From Melghirimyces algeriensis (GTDB lineage Bacteria > Bacillota > Bacilli > Thermoactinomycetales > DSM-45169), in the NCBI RefSeq assembly GCF_900182565.1, contig NZ_FXTI01000003.1, positions 124,001 to 188,000 of the forward strand: a stretch of DNA of 64,000 bases, written 5' to 3'. Every line of letters begins with the position of its first letter. Position 1 is the first letter of the stretch. The notes below the pieces were generated by a model. The model was not told the DNA's origin. It saw only the letters and a list, made by a program, of their open reading frames with translations, and did no database searches. Below are positions 32,891 through 40,279 of this stretch, piece by piece. The position numbers and the translations under genes are program-made.

Positions 32891-35358
32891 ATACCACACC
32901 AGACATTCATATTTTTGCCTATGGTAGCCCAGAGAATCCGAGGGAGCATCGAGTCGCTACCTTGAGCAATACGCTACCAGGAGCTTGCAAGATCCAAGAG
33001 ATGAACCTGAAACAACAGATCAATGGGGGCGAAACTCTGACCTTCTCCGTACCCGCTAATCATGAAGAAGCGGGTTTTGTTATGCGTGGGTATTGGGCGG
33101 TTTTCAGGGACATGGATGGGACGTACCGTGCCTTTGTTATCCAAGAGGAGACTGAGCGACACGGTCAGGGCGAGATGATTCGTGAGGTCTACTGTGAGGA
33201 GTTGGCAGTGGTGGAACTGAATGACGAGGTGGTCACAGATATTCGACCACAAAACACCAACGCCCGCGATGCACTGAACCGACTCTTAGAGGGGTCTCTG
33301 TGGCAATCGGGCACCGTGGATGACCTGGGCACGGGTAGCACAAATTTCTATTATGAGAGCCGGATGTCGGGAATCAAGAAGATCATCAAGGAATGGGGTG
33401 GAGAAATCCGTTTCCGGGTGACAATCGGAGCCGACAATACCATTACCGGGAGATACGTGGATATTCTGGTGGAGCGGGGGAGACGGACCGGGAAACGGTT
33501 TGAGTACACGAAGGATCTCACCAGCGTCGAACGGATTACCGACATGAAGCCGATTAAAACCGCCCTATATGGTCGTGGAAAGGGAGAAGAAACCGACTCC
33601 GAGGGATATGGTCGGCGACTGACCTTCGCGGATGTCGAATGGAAAAAGGAAAACGGAGATCCCGTTGATAAACCCTTGGGTCAGGAGTGGGTGGGAGATC
33701 CTGACGCGCTGGCGGTATGGGGACACGTCAACCCGGACGGCACCCGACGGCATCGGTTTGATGTGTATACAAACGAAGAACAGGATGACAAAAAGGAATT
33801 GTTGAAGGAGACCTGGGAGGAGCTTCAACATCGAAACAAACCGGAAATCACCTATAAAATGAATGTTTTGGATCTGGAACAAGTGAACGCCGGGGAATAC
33901 AGTCACGAGGCCGTTAGATTGGGCGACACTGTAGCCGTCATTGACCGGAATTTTACATGGGATGTTCAGATCGAGGCCCGGGTCTCAGAGATCGAGCGGG
34001 ACTTTATCGCACCGGAGAATACCCAGATCACCCTGGGAAATGTCCTGAAGGATATAACCGGAGTTGTCCGAGAGATTCAAGAACGGGTGGAGGAGAAGAT
34101 TGGACGGGATGATCCCATCGGATGGTTGCGGGGCATTATTGATGCGGCCCGCTCTGAGTTCCATTCACAAAACGGGTACGTCTATATCACTGACGAGGAC
34201 GGGATACTGATCACCAATCGGCCAAAGGACAATATCGACAACCCACCGGATAAGGCGATGCAGCTAAAACATGGAGGCCTTGCCATTGCCGGGAGCCGAA
34301 ACCCAGACGGAACCTTCAATTGGGAAACCTTCGTCCTAGGTGATCAGGTGATTGCCGACCGGATCAACACCGGACGGATCCGAACAGATAATGTGACTGT
34401 CGGGGATGATGCCGGACAGGTGAGGATCAGTGGCGGCAATGTCACGATTAAAGGGGGCGGTTTGGAAGTCTACAGCACGCCGGATGCCTCCGACGCGGGT
34501 GTGATGATCCGGGGGAATAAGATTACCACTAACTTCATCAAAAACGCAGACTTTGACGATCAACCATCCGGGGATGAAGGCATCGATTGGAGGCTAATGG
34601 GGAATGCCCGATATAACCTATCCGCTGGGCGCATTGATATAGATGTTTCATCCAACATGGGGCCTCAACATGGTGTCGTTCAAGAGTTTCCTGTATTTAA
34701 TCCAAGGGCAAAATTTCAGGCGCTTTTCCGTTGCAATGTAACTCGGGGGTCAGCGACCAACCGCGTCCGGTTCTACTGGTTTTTTTATGACAGTGAGACA
34801 GGAGAGCGCTTTGATGAATTAGAGTATCGGGAAGAGTTGGCGACCTATCAGGAATGGCATTTATTAACCCATACCATTGATTTTCCGCCGGGGATTGTCA
34901 GGGCAAAATTATATGTACAAGCGTGGACTGATGGCGAAGATATGGCGAATGGCTTCGAGATTCATTGGGTTCGAGGGTACTATGACGAATTGGTAAGACA
35001 GGATCAGTTACTGGAATATCCGCGCGATCTGCATAGCGTGCAAGCTGCGCCGGAGATCCAACAGTTTTCTATCTCAATCGTTGTCACAAGGGATTTGGAC
35101 ACCGGAACGTTTAGCGCGGGTAATATGTATTTCCCGCGAACGTTCAGCGATCCGGGGGCATTAGGAAGGATTGCCGTCATTTTGACAGGTGTGGACGGAT
35201 ATTCCGCTTTCTTTAATTACGGAGCCTATAATATTAATCGCTCAGGCTTTGAGCTTAGAATCAAACCAAGGGGGAGTATCAGCGCAAACACAACTTTAAA
35301 TATGAACGGAATAGCCTACCGAGTCGCCTACCTTGGAAGCACAGGGGGGAATATTTAG
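32887..35358 (+). CDS. Tail-associated protein (Tal), prophage endopeptidase tail family
   Basis: 823 aa. The N-terminal about 370 residues are the gp27-like hub (MNLKQQINGGETLTFSVPAN, EELAVVELNDEVVTDIRPQN, RLGDTVAVIDRNFTWDVQIE). After a helix (DITGVVREIQERVEEKIGRD), the region 420-550 resembles receptor-binding/tail-spike connectors (DRINTGRIRTDNVTVGDDAG) and the end is a beta-sandwich likely to bind the host surface. Overlaps the Dit gene by 4 bases. Confidence 0.9.
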   Translation: MNTTPDIHIFAYGSPENPREHRVATLSNTLPGACKIQEMNLKQQINGGETLTFSVPANHEEAGFVMRGYWAVFRDMDGTYRAFVIQEETERHGQGEMIREVYCEELAVVELNDEVVTDIRPQNTNARDALNRLLEGSLWQSGTVDDLGTGSTNFYYESRMSGIKKIIKEWGGEIRFRVTIGADNTITGRYVDILVERGRRTGKRFEYTKDLTSVERITDMKPIKTALYGRGKGEETDSEGYGRRLTFADVEWKKENGDPVDKPLGQEWVGDPDALAVWGHVNPDGTRRHRFDVYTNEEQDDKKELLKETWEELQHRNKPEITYKMNVLDLEQVNAGEYSHEAVRLGDTVAVIDRNFTWDVQIEARVSEIERDFIAPENTQITLGNVLKDITGVVREIQERVEEKIGRDDPIGWLRGIIDAARSEFHSQNGYVYITDEDGILITNRPKDNIDNPPDKAMQLKHGGLAIAGSRNPDGTFNWETFVLGDQVIADRINTGRIRTDNVTVGDDAGQVRISGGNVTIKGGGLEVYSTPDASDAGVMIRGNKITTNFIKNADFDDQPSGDEGIDWRLMGNARYNLSAGRIDIDVSSNMGPQHGVVQEFPVFNPRAKFQALFRCNVTRGSATNRVRFYWFFYDSETGERFDELEYREELATYQEWHLLTHTIDFPPGIVRAKLYVQAWTDGEDMANGFEIHWVRGYYDELVRQDQLLEYPRDLHSVQAAPEIQQFSISIVVTRDLDTGTFSAGNMYFPRTFSDPGALGRIAVILTGVDGYSAFFNYGAYNINRSGFELRIKPRGSISANTTLNMNGIAYRVAYLGSTGGNI

Positions 35359-35702
35359 TGGAAATTAGAGAATCGAAAATTTTAGCGGGTCCGGGGGAGA
35401 TGTCCGGACTTGATGTAACTTATGATCCCGTGGCGTTAACTGTTAAGGTTTCCGGCGGGGTTTTATGTGGCGTAGTTTTTCAACCCGAAACCTTTCAAGC
35501 CGATTCGACAGATGAAGACACAAAAATAGATGTCCGTCTATTACAAAACGGTGAGATCCATTTTGAGCAACAACCGATTCAAAATCCAAAAGAGCGGGCG
35601 GAAGACTTACCGCTACTTCATAACTTAGCGGAGCTTCGGTTTCATTCCGGAGTGGGAAACAAGGATGACCGCGATTTTATCCATATCGGAAGACTGGTTT
35701 AA
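35358..35702 (+). CDS. Tail fibre accessory protein, unknown
   Basis: 114 aa, GTG 35358 overlapping the Tal stop. Beta-rich (DVTYDPVALTVKVSGGVLCG), with RFHSGVGNKDDRDFIHIGRL at the end. Position between Tal and holin suggests a receptor-binding or adaptor protein. No clear family. Confidence 0.6.
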   Translation: MEIRESKILAGPGEMSGLDVTYDPVALTVKVSGGVLCGVVFQPETFQADSTDEDTKIDVRLLQNGEIHFEQQPIQNPKERAEDLPLLHNLAELRFHSGVGNKDDRDFIHIGRLV

Positions 35703-35718
35703 AAGGGGATGAAAGAGA

Positions 35719-36114
35719 GTGGAAACAGTGTTCAAAGTAGGGTCAGCGGTCGCTGGAGCGGCGGCTTCTTTTTTGTTTGGGGGGTGGTCGGTGTTGATTC
35801 AAACCTTAATGGCTTTTGTGATTGTGGATTATGTGAGCGGGGTCATTGCCGGAGCCAAGGAAGGAAAATTGAATAGCTACGTTGGCTTATTGGGAATTTC
35901 CAGGAAAGTGTTGATTTTTGCATTGGTTGCGGTCGCCCATATGGTGGATATGGCACTCGGAGAAGGTCATATGTTCCGGGATGCGGCCATCTTCTTTTAT
36001 CTGGCGAATGAATTGCTGTCCATTTTGGAAAATGCTAGCCGAATCGGTGTTCCAATTCCTCCGAAAGTGAAGGAAGCAGTAGAAGTTCTTCGTGGAAAGG
36101 ATGATAAACATTGA
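35719..36114 (+). CDS. Holin (phage holin family 4)
   Basis: 131 aa, GTG 35719. Three hydrophobic segments (AGAAASFLFGGWSVLIQTLM, VDYVSGVIAGAKEGKLNSYV loop, LIFALVAVAHMVDMALG, FYLANELLSILENASRIG). This is the TcdE/phi-type holin pattern, permeabilising the membrane to release the endolysin. Directly upstream of a second holin-like gene and the amidase. Confidence 0.92.
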   Translation: METVFKVGSAVAGAAASFLFGGWSVLIQTLMAFVIVDYVSGVIAGAKEGKLNSYVGLLGISRKVLIFALVAVAHMVDMALGEGHMFRDAAIFFYLANELLSILENASRIGVPIPPKVKEAVEVLRGKDDKH

Positions 36115-36365
36115 GTGGAATTGGCTTTGATGATGCAATGTTGATTGCTGTGATTACCGGATTGGTGGAACTGTTTAAAGATGTTGGATTTCCCAAACGG
36201 TTTGCACCCTTGTTGGCTCTCGCTTGCGGGATCGCGGCGGGGGTTTTTTATGTGAATCCTGGTGATCTGACTGCCGGGATTCTGTCCGGGATCGTGATGG
36301 GGCTGTCAGCGGTTGGACTATATAGCGGAAGCAAAAACATGGTGAAGAAAGGGGAAGTAAAATGA
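36111..36365 (+). CDS. Second holin-like membrane protein
   Basis: 84 aa from TTG 36111, overlapping the holin by 4 bases. Two membrane segments (FAPLLALACGIAAGVFYV and LSGIVMGLSAVGLYSG) with a polar lysine-rich tail. Probably an antiholin or holin partner; overlaps the amidase gene by 4 bases. Confidence 0.8.
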   Translation: MSGIGFDDAMLIAVITGLVELFKDVGFPKRFAPLLALACGIAAGVFYVNPGDLTAGILSGIVMGLSAVGLYSGSKNMVKKGEVK

Positions 36366-37264
36366 AGACGGAAAAACAATACATTCCCAAACGACACGAA
36401 GATATTCGACCCGGTATCCGGATGAAACCCCGTTATATCACCATCCACAATACAGGCAACACGGATAAGGGTGCAGATGCAGATGCTCACGCCCGTTTGT
36501 TAAAGAGGGGAAACAGCCGGCAAGCGTCCTGGCACTTCACTGTGGATGACGAAAAGGTGGTCCAACATCTCCCGACCGATGAGGTGGGATGGCATGCTGG
36601 AGATGGACGGGGTCCAGGAAATATGTCCAGTATCGGCGTGGAAATCTGTGAAAACTGGGATGGTGACTTTGCCCAAGCGGAGGCCAATACCGCACAGTTG
36701 GTACGTCGCTTGTGCGATGAGCTGGACATTCCGGTCAGCCGGGTGGTTCCGCATCGCCACTGGAGTGGAAAAAACTGTCCGCATCGAACCCTGAAACATT
36801 GGAGCCAGTTTATTCAAAAAGTAAAGGGATCGAAATGGGACGGAAAGTCTTTTCCGGGACGGGATGCATTCAAGACCGGGAAATCTCACCCAGCTGTTAC
36901 AGTATTGGGCAAGCGATTGGTGGCCCATGGATTTGGAAAACATTACAAAGTAGGGCCTGGACCTACTTTTTCTGAAGCCGACCGGAAAAACGTCCAGGAC
37001 TTCCAAAAGGCCCAGGGATGGAGCGGGAGCGATGCCGACGGATATCCTGGACCCGTAACGTGGGAGCGACTCATGAAAGAGGCGCCGTCAGAAAAGAAGA
37101 AGTTGAAAGAGTTCTGGAGGCTATACAAAAACGGGGAGCAATTTGGATACTACGATGTCGACGAAAACGCCCGCAAAAAGATCCTACAAGTCCTGGACAA
37201 GGCTATGGATGATAACGAAAAGGAAATCAACATCAAGGTTGAACGTGACTTGAAATACGTTTGA
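36362..37264 (+). CDS. Endolysin: N-acetylmuramoyl-L-alanine amidase
   Basis: 300 aa. The amidase_2 domain (about residues 15-155) has the zinc ligands His29 (ITIHNTGN) and those in RVVPHRHWSGKNCPHRTL, plus the conserved VGWHAGDGRGPGNMSSIGVE segment. Residues about 175-240 form a peptidoglycan-binding domain (VTVLGKRLVAHGF, DVQDFQKAQG-like VQDFQKAQGWSGSDADGYPG). The C-terminal 50 residues are a helical tail. No signal peptide, so export depends on the holins. Confidence 0.95.
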   Translation: MKTEKQYIPKRHEDIRPGIRMKPRYITIHNTGNTDKGADADAHARLLKRGNSRQASWHFTVDDEKVVQHLPTDEVGWHAGDGRGPGNMSSIGVEICENWDGDFAQAEANTAQLVRRLCDELDIPVSRVVPHRHWSGKNCPHRTLKHWSQFIQKVKGSKWDGKSFPGRDAFKTGKSHPAVTVLGKRLVAHGFGKHYKVGPGPTFSEADRKNVQDFQKAQGWSGSDADGYPGPVTWERLMKEAPSEKKKLKEFWRLYKNGEQFGYYDVDENARKKILQVLDKAMDDNEKEINIKVERDLKYV

Positions 37265-37270
37265 AAAATG

Positions 37271-37311
37271 AAAGCCGGGAGGGGAATCATTCCCCGCCCG
37301 GCTTTTTTTTT
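37271..37311 (+). terminator. Strong terminator ending the late operon
   Basis: AAAGCCGGG...CCCGGCTTT with an inner GGGGAAT/ATTCCCC, followed by nine T. Confidence 0.95.
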
Positions 37312-37409
37312 GGTCTCATCCGGAAAATCTACTTGTTACTGATTCGTTACTGAACAGGAAATATCCTTGTCCGGTATTTTATTGAAGGAAAAATCGAAAT
37401 AATTTATAA

Positions 37410-37445
37410 AAACCTATTGACCTATATTCATAGGTTTGGTATTAT
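37410..37445 (+). promoter_or_regulatory. Promoter with overlapping palindrome before the YonT-like gene
   Basis: TTGACC (37417-37422), 17-base spacer and TATTAT (37440-37445) with an extended -10 TGG. AAACCTAT (37410-37417) and its exact inverse ATAGGTTT (37430-37437) surround the -35 and spacer, a likely repressor operator. Confidence 0.7.
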
Positions 37446-37469
37446 AGAATCAGAAAGGAGGTGAGGGAA

Positions 37470-37607
37470 GTGGAATTTTGGATCAAGGTTCTGGCTCTGA
37501 TCGTCGGGGTACTAACCATCATCGAAAAGATGATGACCATCCTCGAAAAGATGGAGCCAAAAAAGAAAAAGACTCACCACAAACGCCGTCGCAAGCGTAA
37601 AAAGTAG
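37470..37607 (+). CDS. YonT-like small membrane peptide, putative type I toxin
   Basis: 45 aa, GTG 37470 with AGAAAGGAGGTGAGG upstream. One hydrophobic helix (FWIKVLALIVGVLTIIEKMM) is followed by a tail of about 15 basic residues (KKKKTHHKRRRKRKK). This architecture, including the E-K near the membrane end, resembles the YonT toxin of prophage SPbeta, which is controlled by an antisense RNA. A strong promoter lies upstream, and a candidate antisense promoter overlaps the 3' end. Inverted repeat GACTCAC (37571-37577)/GTGAGTC (37607-37613) spans the last codons. Toxicity is inference. Confidence 0.6.
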   Translation: MEFWIKVLALIVGVLTIIEKMMTILEKMEPKKKKTHHKRRRKRKK

Positions 37608-37616
37608 TGAGTCACA

Positions 37617-37651
37617 GGAGGGGGAACGCCCCTCCCCCTCCTAAAATTATA
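37617..37651 (-). promoter_or_regulatory. 3' hairpin and candidate antisense promoter of the YonT-like gene
   Basis: GGAGGGGG (37617-37624) pairs with CCCCCTCC (37634-37641). Just right of it on the minus strand is an extended -10 element TGGTATAAT (TATAAT complement 37646-37651). A transcript from here would start near 37639 and run antisense through the toxin 3' end. The -35 is weak (TTTGAA is too close), as is typical of extended -10 promoters. Confidence 0.5.
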
Positions 37652-37674
37652 CCAAAATTCCACTTCAAATATCC

Positions 37675-37830
37675 ATGGGTAAACTAATGGGAGCGACATT
37701 CTGGGTGTTTTTCGTAATATACCTAGCTGTTCGAGAATGGCCATTTGGTGATACGCTTCAAACCGTTACGGACACCCTGGTATTAATCGCTGCAGGTTTA
37801 ACCGTTGTCAACTATTTCCTAAAAAGGTGA
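37675..37830 (+). CDS. Possible small two-helix membrane protein
   Basis: 51 aa from ATG 37675 (or 47 aa from ATG 37687). Two hydrophobic stretches, FWVFFVIYLAV and LVLIAAGLTVVNYFL, separated by a polar turn (REWPFGDTLQTVTD). It has no good ribosome site, which lowers confidence. Its stop overlaps the spacer of the next gene. Could be translated together with the toxin transcript. Confidence 0.4.
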   Translation: MGKLMGATFWVFFVIYLAVREWPFGDTLQTVTDTLVLIAAGLTVVNYFLKR

Positions 37831-37835
37831 TATGG

Positions 37836-38093
37836 ATGAAGTTCAAGGATCGGGAGGATCTGGTCCGCTTTCTGGCGGATCAGATTCTTACTACAGCTGA
37901 AGTTATGGAGATTTTGGGTGTCACCCGTCAGAATATCACCCGTTTAGTGAAAAAGGGTGATCTTACACCGATCAAGGAAGGTTCCGTAAAGCTATACCTT
38001 CGTGAAGAAGTAGAGGAATTGAAACCACGTCTGGAAAAGTTGCGGGAACAATTCCGTCCATATGATAAAAAGAAGGAGGAAGGCGACAAATGA
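37836..38093 (+). CDS. HTH (excisionase-like) DNA-binding protein
   Basis: 85 aa from ATG 37836, eight bases after AAGGTGA (the frame opens at 37827 without a site). HTH: ILTTAEVMEILGVTRQNITR followed by the wing KKGDLTPIKEGSVKLYLREE. C-terminal coiled-coil helix rich in K/E. Overlaps the next gene by 4 bases, so it is co-translated with the membrane-HTH protein and probably regulates this module. Confidence 0.75.
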   Translation: MKFKDREDLVRFLADQILTTAEVMEILGVTRQNITRLVKKGDLTPIKEGSVKLYLREEVEELKPRLEKLREQFRPYDKKKEEGDK

Positions 38094-39283
38094 AAAAGAC
38101 GGCCCGACAACCGGCGGGGGACATGGCGTCCAACCAAACACCCCCACCGATTGCAAACCGTCCGGACACAGTGTACCACAGCTACGACGAGGTGGAAAGC
38201 ATGAAAAGGTGGGAAAAAATAAAGACATGGTGGAATGATGCCAAATTCGAGGTTTCGATCAAAGCCATCTTTATATTTGCGGTCGTAGTTTCCTTTTCTC
38301 ATACGATAGAGTTATACAGTTCCGTGGGATTTGATGATAAGATTGTTTGGCTGAATGATCTTCTCAGAGTGGATTTTATCACCCTCGCTCTGTTCGCAAC
38401 CTTGGCCGCTGAGGCGGCTTTTGCAGTAGGTCTATGGGGACTATATGAAGCCTACAAAAAGAAACAAGGGTTCCCAAGTATAAAGGAGTTTTGGCAGATA
38501 TGGACGCTCTTCGGTAGCGGTCTCCTTGTCGTTGGCTGGTCAAACATCGGCGGAACTGTCGGGTATGATTTCATCGTCGGTCAACCAGTTAAAGGGATTG
38601 CCCTAGGACTTTCAATTCCCCTGTTTGTTTTGGGAGCTGTCCTGGTGAATTTCAAGCGCAAACATCCATCCATCGACCAGCCATCCAATCAGACTCAGCC
38701 AATCAGCCAACCAATGGTTGAGGTGGAAGAACAATCAACCAACATTCAATCAGACAAGCCAACCAAAAGCCAACCGTCAACCATTCAGCCGGAAGATGAC
38801 AGCCAAACAGAACCAACCATTGAACAGTCAGCCAACAAGCAACCAGCCAACTCAACCACTGAGTCAACTACGGTTAGTCAGCCAAACCAACCAGTGGACA
38901 GATCAGCCAACCACACAAAGACAAGCGATCAACCAGCCAACCAAGGCAACCAGTCAAAACGGACGACCGAGCAACCAACCAAGCGAATCAGCCAAGAGAA
39001 CGAACAGTCAACCAAGCGGGTACATAGTCAGCCAGCCATAACAACCAGCCAATCAACCAAAAAGAAACAGTCAACCAACCAGTCAACTATTCAGCCAGCC
39101 AAAAAGGTTGTTGAAGTGGCTGAAAAATATCGGGCAGAAAATGGCGAATGGCCGAGTCAGAGACAGTTGGCTGAATTGGCTGATGTCACCCGATATCAGG
39201 CAGCCAAGGTACTCAGCCAGTTGAAGAAACAGCCACCAGTCCAATCAACCACCAGTCAGTTAGTCAGCCAGGCAAATGGCTGA
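38090..39283 (+). CDS. Four-TM protein with long S/T/N/Q/P repeat linker and C-terminal HTH
   Basis: 397 aa, not a family I recognise. Residues 56-72, 95-120, 136-155 and 168-186 are hydrophobic and predict four membrane helices. Residues about 195-340 are a low-complexity region of Gln, Asn, Thr, Ser, Pro and Ala with recurrent QPTNQ, QSTNQ, SQPAN words. Residues about 346-385 (AEKYRAENGEWPSQRQLAEL, ADVTRYQAAKVLSQLKKQ) form a typical winged/HTH recognition unit. The layout (TM bundle, flexible linker, DNA-binding head) resembles plasmid SpdB2/DUF2637 proteins only in arrangement. It likely tethers DNA or senses at the membrane. Last gene before a bidirectional terminator. Confidence 0.8.
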   Translation: MKKTARQPAGDMASNQTPPPIANRPDTVYHSYDEVESMKRWEKIKTWWNDAKFEVSIKAIFIFAVVVSFSHTIELYSSVGFDDKIVWLNDLLRVDFITLALFATLAAEAAFAVGLWGLYEAYKKKQGFPSIKEFWQIWTLFGSGLLVVGWSNIGGTVGYDFIVGQPVKGIALGLSIPLFVLGAVLVNFKRKHPSIDQPSNQTQPISQPMVEVEEQSTNIQSDKPTKSQPSTIQPEDDSQTEPTIEQSANKQPANSTTESTTVSQPNQPVDRSANHTKTSDQPANQGNQSKRTTEQPTKRISQENEQSTKRVHSQPAITTSQSTKKKQSTNQSTIQPAKKVVEVAEKYRAENGEWPSQRQLAELADVTRYQAAKVLSQLKKQPPVQSTTSQLVSQANG

Positions 39284-39306
39284 ATGGTCGATCTTCAGCC
39301 AACCAA

Positions 39307-39339
39307 AAAAAACCGGGAGGGATCACCCCTCCCGGTTTT
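39307..39339. terminator. Bidirectional terminator between convergent genes
   Basis: AAAACCGGGAGGG pairs with CCCTCCCGGTTTT around a 5-base loop, with A- and T-rich flanks on both sides, between the membrane-HTH gene (+) and the lipoprotein gene (-). Confidence 0.9.
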
Positions 39340-39340
39340 G

Positions 39341-39934
39341 TTATTGTGTTACGAATGTATCCAAAAACTCTTTTCTTTTAGATTCTTTATGGATCACTGG
39401 ATCAATATATTCTGAAAGGCTTTTATTTCCTTCTTGATAGGCTTTATGTAACTCATCAAAGTTTGCTTTAAAGAATTGTTCCAACTCTTCCCGTGATGCT
39501 TTGAACTTGTAGACCTTACCCTTCACAGGAATCTCCATATCGATTTTTTTCACTTCTGGATAAAGGCGAGCAATCCTTAAAGACTCAGTAAATCCTCTAG
39601 TTAAGTTCATTTCCAATCGCTTTTGGGTTCCTTGGGTTCCACTCCAGTATGTATTGAAATCCTTTGAATCGATTTTGGAATCAGGATTTTCTTTTTTGTA
39701 TTCATCATAACTGCCATAATAGCGAATCGTGACAACGCCATCCTTTAATTCGCTTTTCTGGATAAAAGAACTGCCTCGGATCATTCTTACATATTCTTCA
39801 AAGGAAGGTATCTTTACTTCCTGTTTTTCCTCGACTTTATCGGAATTGGCACCAGTATCCTCTGAATAACAGCCGGTAAACACTAAGGCAAAACCAATTA
39901 AGATGAATCCTAATAATTTGTGGAATCTTTTCAT
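39341..39934 (-). CDS. Prophage-encoded lipoprotein
   Basis: 197 aa. A lipoprotein signal peptide (KLLGFILIGFALVFTGCYSE, lipobox FTGC) predicts membrane anchoring on the outer face. The mature part (SFEEYVRMIRGSSFIQKSEL, TIRYYGSYDEYKKENPDS, MEIPVKGKVYKFKASREELE) is mixed alpha/beta with no recognised domain. ATG 39934 follows AAAGGAGGAAACACT. It is transcribed independently toward the module terminator; a lysogenic-conversion (moron) gene, e.g. superinfection exclusion, is a reasonable guess. Confidence 0.8.
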   Translation of the reverse strand: MKRFHKLLGFILIGFALVFTGCYSEDTGANSDKVEEKQEVKIPSFEEYVRMIRGSSFIQKSELKDGVVTIRYYGSYDEYKKENPDSKIDSKDFNTYWSGTQGTQKRLEMNLTRGFTESLRIARLYPEVKKIDMEIPVKGKVYKFKASREELEQFFKANFDELHKAYQEGNKSLSEYIDPVIHKESKRKEFLDTFVTQ

Positions 39935-40058
39935 AGTGTTTCCTCCTTTATTGTTCCATTATCTATATTCTTCGTACACCCTTTCTATTTTTTGTCCGCT
40001 TTTTCCTTTGTTGAATGGGGAAAATACTGCAAACAAGGACGGATCTTAGGAATTTAAT

Positions 40059-40077
40059 TGGTCACAAAATTGGTCAC
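40059..40077 (+). promoter_or_regulatory. Candidate integrase arm-type sites, right (two TGGTCAC)
   Basis: TGGTCAC at 40059-40065 and 40071-40077, 12 bases apart, same orientation as the pair at 7863-7880. About 136 bases from the attR core. Confidence 0.55.
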
Positions 40078-40195
40078 ACACCAACGAAAAAAGCCTTGCA
40101 CAAAAGTGAACTAATTGAATGACTGACTTCACAAACATGCGATTATTTCTTAACTTTTGCTCTCCTGGAAACAGGGGTGAACACATGCATTTAAA

Positions 40196-40273
40196 ATGGA
40201 AGTATGATCACAGTGATTTATCTGATACCGCAACCCCTTTAATATCAAGGGTTTGCGGTTTTATATTGCCTTT
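40196..40273. repeat. attR: right attachment repeat
   Basis: Copy of the attL repeat; 40213-40273 is identical to 7790-7850. The left part repeats the rnjB end (codons for Met-Glu-Val and stop) without the rest of the gene and lacks one C present in attL. The terminator hairpin is regenerated here (about 40227-40263). Confidence 0.95.
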
Positions 40274-40279
40274 ATTTTT

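Larger units (their letters stand above)
7772..40273. mobile_element. Complete siphovirus-type (HK97-fold) prophage, about 32.5 kb
   Basis: The element is bounded by a repeat of 79 bp (7772-7850) and 78 bp (40196-40273). It carries a leftward integrase/repressor block next to attL, a rightward early and replication block, a late activator, a canonical packaging-head-tail-lysis module in standard order, and an accessory segment before attR. No structural gene is visibly broken. The long tape measure (836 aa), Dit and Tal-type proteins and absence of sheath/baseplate genes indicate a long non-contractile tail. The only decayed parts I see are a truncated C5 methyltransferase and a tnpB remnant, so the phage could be functional. 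Confidence 0.95.

Noticed and set aside
32974..33906. Several minus-strand frames opposite dit and tal
   Set aside because: Shadows of well-supported tail genes.
38690..39110. Repeats that could be taken for a CRISPR array
   Set aside because: Repeats are short, irregular and in frame within a coding sequence; there are no unique equal-length spacers and no cas genes.
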